The position numbers were made by a program, and so were the translations under genes. Positions 1 to 8,427 of a stretch of 64,000 nt of DNA are shown here, piece after piece; the stretch's first letter is position 1, and every line of letters begins with the position of its first letter. Under the pieces are notes generated by a model. It was given only the letters and a program-made list of their open reading frames with translations, was not told the DNA's origin and ran no database searches. This DNA comes from Gammaproteobacteria bacterium (GTDB lineage: Bacteria > Pseudomonadota > Gammaproteobacteria > Eutrophobiales > Eutrophobiaceae), in contig CANKCB010000004.1 of assembly GCA_947480335.1 (NCBI GenBank), positions 124,001 to 188,000 on the forward strand. The letters are read 5' to 3'.

Positions 1-408
1 ACGATCGCCAATGGTTACCTGTGCTTCCTGCATTGATTCGAGCAAGGCCGATTGGGCGCGCGGGTCAGTACGATTTAATTCATCGAACAGGACGATATTG
101 TGAAAGATGGGTCCCTTGATTAGTTCAAATCGACCACTCTCCTTGCCAACAATTTCTGCACCGAGCATATCGGACGGCTTCAACGTTGGTTGTCCTGAAA
201 TTCTACCTACGGTAATCCCGGAAATCGAGGCAGCCAGTGCCGTTGCAAGTAATGTCTTGCCTTCTCCAGGAACAGATTCAAGTAGCATGTGTCCCCGTGC
301 CAGTACGGTGACGACGGTCATATCCAGACCTTCTTCATGCCCCTTTACTACCTTGCCAAGGTTTTCACGAAGCGCCTGTGCCTTCGTTACGGCTTGTTTA
401 AAGTCCAA
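1..408 (-). CDS. MoxR-family AAA+ ATPase, 5' part (cut by window edge)
   Basis: The first 136 codons of a minus-strand gene whose 3' end lies outside the window. The reading contains a Walker A motif (SVPGEGKT) and a Walker B motif (IVLFDELNR), followed by RTDPRAQSALLESMQE, the usual MoxR order. MoxR ATPases are cytoplasmic chaperones that work with DUF58 and vWA proteins in maturing or activating other proteins. The start is TTG at 408: a strong GGAGGGG sits about five bases upstream, and an in-frame stop at 426-424 rules out any longer form. It is distinct from the second MoxR at 52995-54014. Its partners are not visible. Confidence 0.85.
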   Translation of the reverse strand, partial: MDFKQAVTKAQALRENLGKVVKGHEEGLDMTVVTVLARGHMLLESVPGEGKTLLATALAASISGITVGRISGQPTLKPSDMLGAEIVGKESGRFELIKGPIFHNIVLFDELNRTDPRAQSALLESMQEAQVTIGDR

Positions 409-712
409 AAGAACCCCTCCGTTTTAATGATTAAAAGGAATGACTACCAGGATGTACACGTGCCAGAAAGCCTGTTGCAGACCCGTATGAACTGACACCC
501 CCCACGACTCATAACTCTACATTATATTTTTTAAACATCAAAGAACAATCTCCTTTGAACAATCGTGCAAAATCGGTGCAAATCCGTGAACGGTTGTGTT
601 TCGCATGAATGAAAAGACTGACGGTTTCCCTTTGGCATAAACGATTACCGCAGGTATGATTACGCGCGATCGTTAAATCCGTGTTTTTGTTCCATTAATC
701 AGGGAAGTCTTG
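409..712. other. Intergenic region between divergent MoxR and EamA genes
   Basis: About 300 bases without a convincing gene. It must hold the promoters of the leftward MoxR gene and the rightward transporter. Two TGCAAA hexamers at 566-571 and 577-582 are exactly 11 bp apart; a similar TGCACA pair lies at 1684-1700. No clear sigma70 promoter was found. Confidence 0.4.
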
Positions 713-1627
713 ATGTCTAATCCCCAACTCGGTCAATTTCTGGCAATCCTCTCAACTATCTGTTTTGCCGGAGGTGGAGTATTCGTCTCGAAGGCAGCAC
801 GAATTCGTGGTGACAGCGGCGTATTGTTTTCAATCTTTGCCACCATGGTATTTTCCTGTGCGCTCTGGCTGATACTTGAGGAAGACAGCCGACAACTGGT
901 CCATGATCACGACTGGTGGCAGGGTATCGCCTGGTTTGCGCTCGCGGGATTATTCGCGATGGTTTTCGGCCGATCCTTACTTTACACATCCATACGTTAT
1001 CTCGGGGTCACCCGTTCCAGTGCTCTGAAACGCCTGAATCCGTTTTTTTCGGCCTTACTGGCCTGGGTATTTCTGGCGGAGCCAATTACCCTGCTCGATG
1101 GTGCAGGTATGGCCGCGATAGCCTGTGCCTTTATACTATTGATCAAGGCCAATAAAAACTCCGGTTCACTGGATCCGGCGGCCAGTCGTCTTTCGAGTAT
1201 GAGTTATATGTGGGGAGTCGGTTCGGCACTGGCCTATGCTTTTGCCTATATTTCCCGTAAGTATGGTCTTGAAAACATTAATGCACCGGTTTTTGGAACC
1301 ATGATCAGCGCTGTCAGTGGCTTTTTATTTTTTGTAGTGGCTGCCGGTTTTGTGCGCACCTATCGAGAAAGTCTGCTGAATTTATTCAGTAATCTTAACC
1401 GCTGGCTGGTGCTTGCCGGCGTGTTTGTCTCGGCCGGGCAAATCCTGTCGTTTTCCGCCCTTTATTATGAGAAGGTTTCTACCGTGGTCATGATTAACTC
1501 AATGGAAATATTCCTGTCGTCTTTCCTCTCTGTGGTGATCTTCCGTACGGAAAAACGACCTGAGATGATGACCTATATTGCCGCTGTGATAGCAACTGTC
1601 GGGGTTGTGGTTGTTGCCGTGGGCTAA
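713..1627 (+). CDS. EamA/DMT-superfamily transporter
   Basis: A 304-residue, very hydrophobic protein with about ten predicted membrane segments arranged as two EamA repeats. The first repeat spans roughly residues 10-140 and the second 165-300, each ending in a typical segment (FFSALLAWVFLAEPI in the first, IFLSSFLSVVIFRTEKRP in the second). Members of this superfamily export or import small metabolites and amino acids in the inner membrane; the substrate cannot be told from sequence. The ATG at 713 is preferred over the TTG at 710 because AGGGAAG at 702-707 gives proper spacing. It stands alone between a divergent MoxR gene and the amidohydrolase operon. Confidence 0.85.
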   Translation: MSNPQLGQFLAILSTICFAGGGVFVSKAARIRGDSGVLFSIFATMVFSCALWLILEEDSRQLVHDHDWWQGIAWFALAGLFAMVFGRSLLYTSIRYLGVTRSSALKRLNPFFSALLAWVFLAEPITLLDGAGMAAIACAFILLIKANKNSGSLDPAASRLSSMSYMWGVGSALAYAFAYISRKYGLENINAPVFGTMISAVSGFLFFVVAAGFVRTYRESLLNLFSNLNRWLVLAGVFVSAGQILSFSALYYEKVSTVVMINSMEIFLSSFLSVVIFRTEKRPEMMTYIAAVIATVGVVVVAVG

Positions 1628-1777
1628 GCATCGATTGATATGACAGGAACCATGTTTTAAGCAGCTAATACTCTCCTGATTTGTGCACAATGTTTGCACA
1701 TTTATCCATTCTGTTTTCATGCCAGACATTCCCTGGATTAGTTTCAGCTATATGTGGTTTTTCAACTACATGCTATT

Positions 1778-1809
1778 TATAATCATTACCTAAATTACCG
1801 TATGGTAAT
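1778..1809 (+). promoter_or_regulatory. Promoter -10 and operator-like inverted repeat before amidohydrolase operon
   Basis: A perfect TATAAT at 1778-1783 has no good -35 box at 16-18 bp, which suggests activator dependence. Just downstream, where transcription would begin, lies the palindrome ATTACC-GTAT-GGTAAT (1794-1809), preceded by another ATTACC at 1785-1790. The position fits an operator. The regulator is unknown. Confidence 0.4.
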
Positions 1810-1832
1810 GGATCAAAAAAATGGGGGGGTCT

Positions 1833-3785
1833 ATGTATATTTCTGAATCCATTCGTATCACATCGTCTTCAGTTGTTGATACACATCACGCGACTGTATT
1901 TTCTATTAGCAGGGCACTTTTTCTGCTGGTGGCGATTTGCCTGGCATCACAGTTGGTCGGCGCACAGACCAATATTCCAGCAGAACTAATCGACTATCCT
2001 GATTTTGTTTTTTATAACGGTCAGGTACTCACTGGTGACAAGGACAAGGATTTCACCATTGCGCAAGCTGTGGCCGTACGTGGCAACCGTATCCTCACAG
2101 TAGGGACCAGCGAGCAACTGCAAAAATATATCGGACCAAAAACCCGGGCTATCGATCTGAAAGGTCGTTCATTGACAGCCGGGTTCATTTATAACGACGG
2201 CGATAACTCTGTACCGGCAGGCGACATATTAAAAGACAGTCAATGGGGAGGACTGACCCGTCCCCATGTCGGCGGAAAAACGCTCGATGAAGCGCTGGCA
2301 ACCCTTGCCAAGATAGTTGAAACCGAAGGCAAACCGGGCGAACCCATATACATTAATCTGCAGGACACCTGGTCCGGCACCGCGATGAATGTGTGGGACA
2401 TTGATACACTCAACGAGGTTGCTCCGAATAATCCGGTAATTGTATTTCTGGAAAGTAGCGAAGGTGTGATGAACCAGGCCATGATCGATCTGGCGATCAA
2501 GGAAGGCTTCCCACCCAATCATCTGCACATGGGCAAGGACAAGAACGGCAAGTATAACGGTCGCGCCGGCGCACAACTGGTCGGATTCATCGGTCGTGAA
2601 GTCAGGCCCTGGCCAGATCCAATCTGGTTTGACGAAGTAGGTATTCCAGCCGCTGTTAAATCACTGGCCAACTATGCGAAACATGGCGTCACAGTGGCCA
2701 CCGGGCATATGAGTGCTCCAACGATGACCATATTGAACCGTATGTTCCATGAAGATCCAAAGACTCTTGCCGTACGTGTATACCCTGGACTGGATTTCCT
2801 GCGCCAGAATCCGAACGGAGAAATGTACCTGAAACGCATGGGTAATCTGGTCGACTTCACTCTGGAAGATGAACGTGGCGCGATGGTCACCATAGTCGGA
2901 GCCTCAGTGGGACCGCATGCAGGTACGCCGGACGGGCTGTCAGGACTATTGTCCATCCATCCGAAAAAAGTCATGATTCCTGGCCTCGCTCCTAACCCCA
3001 ATGGTGATAACCGCTGGACCGGTGAATGGATGAATGGTCTGAGCCAGGATGAACTCACGCCGGAACAGATGAAACAGACAGATTTCTACAACGTTATGCT
3101 GGCTCGTCAGCATGGCTGGAATGTGACCGGTATCCATAATATGGGCAGTCAGGGTATACGTCTGGCCATGCAGAACATCATTGCCGCGGAAAATCAGCCC
3201 AAGCTCTACGTGAAGAAACTTTGGCGGCCGCAAGGCTTTGATCACAATATCCAGTGGGAACCGGAAATTTTTACTTATTATGACACCGAGCCAGTGCTGC
3301 AGGACGTGGTGCGTTTTGGCATTAGTCTGCGGACGATGGTTGCCCAACGTGACTCTGAACCTCTTGGTATCAAAAACCTGATCGAAGCGCAGTATGGTAT
3401 GGAAGGTCTGGAAAAAATGGTTCCGCTGCGCACATTGCTACAGAAAGGAATTAAATTCCATATTGAAGGTACCGAACCACACGATAAGGAGATGTACCCG
3501 ACGTGGTACATGCAGAAAGCAGAAAACAGAGTCGATCGTAACGGTCGGGTCATTGCTGCAAATGAAGCACTGGATCGTGAATCCGCATTCCTGGCGCTGA
3601 CCCGCTGGGCAGCACGTTTTATCGGCTCTGAAAAAGACATGGGCTCCATTCAACCCGGAATGCTGGCCGACCTGGTTGTGTTTGATGGAGATATTATGGC
3701 CGCACCGGTTGAAAAGCTGGCCGATATCAGAGCAGTCTTAACCCTGGTGGGTGGACAAGTGGCCTATGAATCTCCCGAACTGTAA
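1833..3785 (+). CDS. Exported amidohydrolase-3-like protein, tandem copy 1 (HxH motif lost)
   Basis: A 650-residue protein with an N-terminal hydrophobic export segment (about 25-44, ending VGA-QT). The amidohydrolase composite fold follows: the N-terminal beta-sandwich (DFVFYNGQVLTG), the strand before the barrel (IDLKGRSLTAGF), and the C-terminal GSIQPGMLADLVVFDGD signature. Where active family members have a Thr-His-x-His metal motif, this one reads IYNDGDN (residues 119-125). The late barrel region keeps His in GIHNMGS but has HIEGT where the usual Asp sits. It may be a divergent enzyme with altered metal binding or a non-enzymatic binder. ATG at 1833 is chosen over 1821 because seven G residues (1823-1829) form the ribosome site. 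First gene of a four-gene operon. Confidence 0.85.
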   Translation: MYISESIRITSSSVVDTHHATVFSISRALFLLVAICLASQLVGAQTNIPAELIDYPDFVFYNGQVLTGDKDKDFTIAQAVAVRGNRILTVGTSEQLQKYIGPKTRAIDLKGRSLTAGFIYNDGDNSVPAGDILKDSQWGGLTRPHVGGKTLDEALATLAKIVETEGKPGEPIYINLQDTWSGTAMNVWDIDTLNEVAPNNPVIVFLESSEGVMNQAMIDLAIKEGFPPNHLHMGKDKNGKYNGRAGAQLVGFIGREVRPWPDPIWFDEVGIPAAVKSLANYAKHGVTVATGHMSAPTMTILNRMFHEDPKTLAVRVYPGLDFLRQNPNGEMYLKRMGNLVDFTLEDERGAMVTIVGASVGPHAGTPDGLSGLLSIHPKKVMIPGLAPNPNGDNRWTGEWMNGLSQDELTPEQMKQTDFYNVMLARQHGWNVTGIHNMGSQGIRLAMQNIIAAENQPKLYVKKLWRPQGFDHNIQWEPEIFTYYDTEPVLQDVVRFGISLRTMVAQRDSEPLGIKNLIEAQYGMEGLEKMVPLRTLLQKGIKFHIEGTEPHDKEMYPTWYMQKAENRVDRNGRVIAANEALDRESAFLALTRWAARFIGSEKDMGSIQPGMLADLVVFDGDIMAAPVEKLADIRAVLTLVGGQVAYESPEL

Positions 3786-3824
3786 TAATGCCTTTTAACT
3801 GATTTTAATAATCATGGGGATAGT

Positions 3825-5726
3825 ATGAATATATTTACTAAACGAACTCCAGCTCTGGTCAGCGGTATCGTGCTGGTGGCACAACTTTTAGCCACATCGG
3901 CCAGTGCACAAACTACCGCTGTACCGGCAGAACTGATCCATTACCCGGACTTTATTTTCTACAACGGCCAGGTACTGACCGGTGACAAGGACGTCGATTT
4001 CACGATTACCGAGGCAGTTGCCGTACGCGGCAACCAGATTTTCATGACCGGTACCAGTGAACAACTAAAGAAACTGGCAGGCCCGAAAACGCGCAGCATT
4101 GATCTGAAAGGACGTTCAGTCACTCCGGGATTTATCTACAACGATGGCGATAATTCCGTACCCGCTGGTGACATCCTCAAAAACAGCCAGTGGGACGAAC
4201 GTATCCAACCCCAGGTTGGCGGCAAAACCATTGATGAAATCCTCGCCACCATGTCAAGTATCGTTGAAACCCAGGGCAAACCCGGTCAGCCGATGTTCTT
4301 TGACTTGCAGGACCAGTGGGCCACTGCGGCAATGGAAGGCTGGAATGCCGACACATTGAATGAGATTGCGCCGAATAACCCGATCATAGTTTATCTGGAC
4401 AGCAGTTATGGCATCCTCAATTCCTCCATGGTCGATCTGGCCATCAAGGAAGGGTTCCCACCGGAACATTTCCACCTGCAACGTGATGCGAATGGTAAGC
4501 CCACCGGTGTTGCCGGTGCCCAGCTGGTTGGTTTTGTTGGACGTGAGGTTCGTCCATGGCCTGAACCGGCATGGTTCGATGAGGTGGCGATACCGGATGC
4601 TGTTACCTCTCTGAAAAAATATGCGAAACACGGTGTAACAGTCGCTACCGGTCACATGAGCTCGTTGACCATGACGGTATTAAACCGACTGTTTCATGAA
4701 CAGCCGCGTGATCTGGCTGTGCGTGTGTATCCGGGTCTGGATTTCCTGCGTCAGAATCCGAACGGCGAAATGTATCTGAAGCGCATGGGTAATCTGGTTG
4801 ATTTTTCGCTGATTGATTCCCGTGGCGCCATGGTGACTATTATTGGTGCTTCCGTGGGACCGCATTCAGGCTCGGAAGATGCCGGTGCTGGTCTGCTCAC
4901 GATAGAACCGAAAAAGAATATTATCAGCAAGATTGGCACCAATACGAATGGTTATAACCGCTGGACTGGTCAATGGTTTACCGGATTGAGTCAGGGCGAT
5001 TTGTCGCCTGAACAACAGAAGCAGACTGATTATTACAATGTCATGCTCGCCCGTCAGCATGGCTGGAACATGACCGGTATCCACAATCGTGGTAGCGAAG
5101 GTATCCGTCTGGCGATGCAGAATGTACTGGAAGCAGAACACCAACCAAAACTGTATGTGAAAAAATTATGGCGCCCGGATGGATTTGATCACAATATCGA
5201 CTGGTTACCGGAAATCTATACGTACTACAACGCGCATCCGGAGCTAAAGGAAATCATCCGTTTTGGTGTCAGTCTGGCCACCATGGTTGGTCAGCGTGAT
5301 TCTCTTGGCGTCAAAAATGTAATTGAAGCACAGTATGGTATGGAAGGTGTTAATCGGCTGGCCCCGCTGGGCACGTTGTTAAAGCAAGGAATACCATTCC
5401 ATATTGAAGGTTCCGCACCGCGTGATGATCGCGACTACCCGACCTGGTATATGCAACGAGCCATCTCCCGTGTAGACAAGGATGGACGAGTAATCTCTCC
5501 CGAGGATGCGCTGGATCGTAAATCGGCAATGCTGGCATTGACGCGTTGGCCCGCCCGATTCATGGGCTCGGACAAGGAACTGGGTTCACTGCAACCTGGC
5601 ATGCTCGCCGATCTGGTTGTATTTGATGGAAACCTGCTGGATGTACCAGTTGAAAAAATGGATCAGATCAAGCCGTTGATGACACTGGTTGGCGGTCAGG
5701 TTGCATTTGAAGCCCCGGGCTTGTAA
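3825..5726 (+). CDS. Exported amidohydrolase-3-like protein, tandem copy 2 (HxH motif lost)
   Basis: A 633-residue paralogue of the preceding gene, beginning 39 bases after it. A clear signal peptide (about 1-28, ending SASA-QT) precedes the amidohydrolase domain. The metal-motif position reads IYNDGDN (residues 105-110). Blocks shared with its neighbours include YPDFIFYNGQVLTGDKD, HGVTVATGHMS, MYLKRMGNLVDF and ARQHGWNMTGIHNRGSEG. It ends with the PGMLADLVVFDG signature typical of amidohydrolase-3 (YtcJ-like) proteins. Expected in the periplasm or outer membrane. The conservation of the odd NDGD motif in all three copies argues for retained function rather than decay. The substrate is unknown. 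Confidence 0.85.
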   Translation: MNIFTKRTPALVSGIVLVAQLLATSASAQTTAVPAELIHYPDFIFYNGQVLTGDKDVDFTITEAVAVRGNQIFMTGTSEQLKKLAGPKTRSIDLKGRSVTPGFIYNDGDNSVPAGDILKNSQWDERIQPQVGGKTIDEILATMSSIVETQGKPGQPMFFDLQDQWATAAMEGWNADTLNEIAPNNPIIVYLDSSYGILNSSMVDLAIKEGFPPEHFHLQRDANGKPTGVAGAQLVGFVGREVRPWPEPAWFDEVAIPDAVTSLKKYAKHGVTVATGHMSSLTMTVLNRLFHEQPRDLAVRVYPGLDFLRQNPNGEMYLKRMGNLVDFSLIDSRGAMVTIIGASVGPHSGSEDAGAGLLTIEPKKNIISKIGTNTNGYNRWTGQWFTGLSQGDLSPEQQKQTDYYNVMLARQHGWNMTGIHNRGSEGIRLAMQNVLEAEHQPKLYVKKLWRPDGFDHNIDWLPEIYTYYNAHPELKEIIRFGVSLATMVGQRDSLGVKNVIEAQYGMEGVNRLAPLGTLLKQGIPFHIEGSAPRDDRDYPTWYMQRAISRVDKDGRVISPEDALDRKSAMLALTRWPARFMGSDKELGSLQPGMLADLVVFDGNLLDVPVEKMDQIKPLMTLVGGQVAFEAPGL

Positions 5727-5820
5727 GCCCGGGATTACCCGGTTTGAATCTATGTGAAGGTATGGCTGGGAGATTCTGGAAGATAAAGTAATCTGATAAC
5801 TTATTTCGGGGGGAATAATT

Positions 5821-7758
5821 ATGCCGTACCAATCTATGAAAGAAAACACGAATGGCTCGCCCGCAAGGCGGGCCATACTTTTCTCAGGGATCCTGCTGAT
5901 CGTCCTAATGTTTAGCACAGCAGTCAGGTCCCAGACTGATGCTATTCCTCCCGAACTGATTCATTACCCGGACTTTGTTTTCTACAACGGACAGGTACTG
6001 ACTGCCGACAGCGATAATGATGATTTCACTGTTGCGGAGGGAGTCGCGGTACGCGGCAACCGTATTTTCTCGGTTGGCACCAGCGAACAAATACGCCTCC
6101 TCGCCGGTCCGGGCACACGGGTCATTGATCTGAAGGGCCGCACACTGACACCGGGCTTTATCTACAATGACGGCGACGGTTCCGTTCCTGCCGGCGATAT
6201 ACTCAAGGAAAGCCAGTGGGATGGAGTGACCCAACCGTCCATCGGTGGTAAGACACTGGATCAGGCGCTCGCAACCATGGCATCGATCGTAGAAGCGCAT
6301 GGGAAACCCGGCGAACCGATTTTTTTGCGATTGCACGATTCATGGGCGGCCACAGCAATGGAAACCTGGGATGCCAATACACTGGACGAAATCGCACCGA
6401 ACAATCCCATCATTGTTTATCTCGACAGCAGTTACAGTATGTCGAATACAGCTATGCTGAATCTGGCAGTTGAAAAAGGACTTCCCGCCAATCACTTTCA
6501 TCTCGACAGGGACAAGGATGGCAAATTCACCGGCCGTGGCGGTGCACACGTAAATGGATTTGTCGGTCGTGAGATACGGCCCTGGCCAGATCCGATCTGG
6601 TTTGAAGAAGTGGCCATGCCCGCCGCAGTGAAATCGTTGACCAACTATGCCCGTAATGGTGTAACTGTGGCCACAGGCCACATGAGCGCACCAACGATGA
6701 CGGTACTCAATAAACTATTCCACGAAAACCCGCAGGGACTTCCGGTACGCGTATACCCCGGACTGGATTTTCTGCGCCAGAATCCCAACGGCGAAATGTA
6801 TCTGAAACGCATGGGTAACCTGGTGGATTTTTCGCTCGTCGATGAACGCGGCAAAATGGTTACCATAGTTGGTGCGTCTGTAGGGCCGCATTCCGGTTCC
6901 GAGGATGCCGGTGCCAGCATGATGACGATAAGCCCGAAAAAACATGTAATCCCGGGTATCAGTCCGAATACGAACGGCTACAGTCGTTGGACAGGAGAGT
7001 GGTTCACTGGCCTCAGCCAAGGTGAGCTTACGGAGGAGCAGAAGCGACAAACGGACTATTACAATGTGATACTGGCTCGCCAGCATGGATGGAATGTGAC
7101 CGGCATCCATAATCGCGGCAGCGAAGGTATACGCCTGGCGATGCAGAACATAGCTGAGGCTGAACACCAGGAAAAATTGTATGTGAAAAAGCTTTGGAGG
7201 CCGCATGGCTTTGATCACAATGTCGACTGGGAGCCAGGCGTGTTTGAGTACTACAATGCTCACCCGGAACTCAAGGATCTGATTCGCTTCGGTGTAAGTC
7301 TCAGTACAGTTATCACGCAGAGGGATAACCAGGCCCTGGGAATTTCGAATGTTACCGAAGCACAATACGGTATGGAAGGTCTTGAAAGGCTGGCTCCGCT
7401 TGCTACGCTACTGAAAATGGGCATACCCTTTCACATTGAAGGTACCAATCCGGGCGATGATGATAGTTATCCGACCTGGTACATTCAGAAGGCCGTAACC
7501 CGCATTGACGAGGATGGTCGCGTGATTTCCGCTAAAGACGCATTGACGCGCCAGCAAGCCTTTCTTGCGCTGACCCGCTGGGCAGCGCGTTTCATTGGTT
7601 CGGAAAATGAGATGGGGGTTGTCAAACCTGGATATTATGCTGATCTGGTCGTATTTGATGGCAACCTGATAGACGTGCCTATTGAAAAACTCGCCGAACT
7701 GAAACCGGTTATGACTCTGGTTGGCGGCAAGGTCGCATACGAATCACCAGAACTTTAA
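5821..7758 (+). CDS. Exported amidohydrolase-3-like protein, tandem copy 3 (HxH motif lost)
   Basis: A 645-residue third copy, starting at an ATG with six G residues (5808-5813) seven bases upstream. It has an export segment at about 18-36 and ends with PGYYADLVVFDGN. The metal-motif position reads IYNDGDG (residues 115-120), and the usual late Asp is replaced in FHIEGTNPGDDD. The copy is roughly as divergent from the first two as they are from each other, so the duplications are not recent. Followed after 70 bases by the small DGDxDY membrane protein, probably in the same transcript. Confidence 0.85.
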   Translation: MPYQSMKENTNGSPARRAILFSGILLIVLMFSTAVRSQTDAIPPELIHYPDFVFYNGQVLTADSDNDDFTVAEGVAVRGNRIFSVGTSEQIRLLAGPGTRVIDLKGRTLTPGFIYNDGDGSVPAGDILKESQWDGVTQPSIGGKTLDQALATMASIVEAHGKPGEPIFLRLHDSWAATAMETWDANTLDEIAPNNPIIVYLDSSYSMSNTAMLNLAVEKGLPANHFHLDRDKDGKFTGRGGAHVNGFVGREIRPWPDPIWFEEVAMPAAVKSLTNYARNGVTVATGHMSAPTMTVLNKLFHENPQGLPVRVYPGLDFLRQNPNGEMYLKRMGNLVDFSLVDERGKMVTIVGASVGPHSGSEDAGASMMTISPKKHVIPGISPNTNGYSRWTGEWFTGLSQGELTEEQKRQTDYYNVILARQHGWNVTGIHNRGSEGIRLAMQNIAEAEHQEKLYVKKLWRPHGFDHNVDWEPGVFEYYNAHPELKDLIRFGVSLSTVITQRDNQALGISNVTEAQYGMEGLERLAPLATLLKMGIPFHIEGTNPGDDDSYPTWYIQKAVTRIDEDGRVISAKDALTRQQAFLALTRWAARFIGSENEMGVVKPGYYADLVVFDGNLIDVPIEKLAELKPVMTLVGGKVAYESPEL

Positions 7759-7828
7759 TTGAACCTGCCGGATAGTACATAACATCGTACAATCCGGTTA
7801 CATTAGCAGCTAACCAAGAGGTAATAGA

Positions 7829-8296
7829 ATGATGAATATCCGTTGTAAACTGGTAACTACCGGATTGCTGGCAACTGGTCTATATGCGGGCATGATATTC
7901 ACGAATATTGCCTGGAGTTATGATGGCGACATCGACTATCTGGCACCTTATGTCACACTGGATCAAGAATCGGGTAAGCTGGTCACAGTCGACCCAAGAA
8001 AGGATGCCGCAGCGGCAGCTAAACTGGAGCAAGAACATAATGCTTCCAATCCGAATGCAACTGCCAGTATCGCTACATCAACTACTGCTACCACAGCTGC
8101 GACAAATGATACTGGCACTGCGTCTACGGCAAACACCCTTTCAGCACCGGCACCAGCAAGCAGCGAACAATCTTCATCACCTGCTGCATCATCAAGAGCG
8201 ACCGTGATCGCCATCGGCACACTCGTAATTATTGGGCTTATCGTTGTAATAACTCGCCGGAAAGCTGATTCAGCAATAGATAAATCCGGTAGTTAA
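7829..8296 (+). CDS. Small DGDxDY membrane-anchored protein of unknown family, copy 1
   Basis: A 155-residue protein that I do not recognise. Layout: an export segment (about 8-30), then a motif right at the likely mature N-terminus (YDGDIDYLAPYVTLD, continuing GKLVTVDP), then a long low-complexity Ala/Thr/Ser linker (about 60-120), then one C-terminal membrane helix (about 125-142) followed by RRK. This predicts a periplasm-facing N-terminus tethered to the inner membrane. The motif recurs in the protein at 56702-57094, which is also next to an amidohydrolase. It may dock or present the amidohydrolases; that is inference. A ribosome site AAGAGG lies at 7816-7821. Confidence 0.75.
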   Translation: MMNIRCKLVTTGLLATGLYAGMIFTNIAWSYDGDIDYLAPYVTLDQESGKLVTVDPRKDAAAAAKLEQEHNASNPNATASIATSTTATTAATNDTGTASTANTLSAPAPASSEQSSSPAASSRATVIAIGTLVIIGLIVVITRRKADSAIDKSGS

Positions 8297-8382
8297 TCAA
8301 GCGGGGATACAACTTAAATTTACCACTAACGGGCGAAAATACTGTCCGTAATTTTTCAAGCAATTCTCTTATCCAAAAGTGT

Positions 8383-8409
8383 GACCGGGGCAATGCTATT
8401 GCCCCGGTC
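8383..8409. terminator. Bidirectional hairpin between convergent genes
   Basis: A perfect 12-bp stem (8383-8394 with 8398-8409) and a three-base loop lie between the convergent DGDxDY gene and TonB receptor 1. There is no strong T run on either side, so termination may be imperfect. Confidence 0.55.
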
Positions 8410-8427
8410 TAACAACAAAAACTGCTC

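Noticed and set aside
107-427. Plus-strand 106-codon frame at the left edge
   Set aside because: It is the shadow of the minus-strand MoxR gene, which has Walker motifs and a strong ribosome site.
1821-1832. Longer start for amidohydrolase copy 1
   Set aside because: The G7 run falls inside the added codons; it serves as the ribosome site for ATG 1833.
7963-8220. Antisense 85-codon Ala/Val-rich frame
   Set aside because: Artefact of the Ala/Thr/Ser linker of the DGDxDY gene read backwards.
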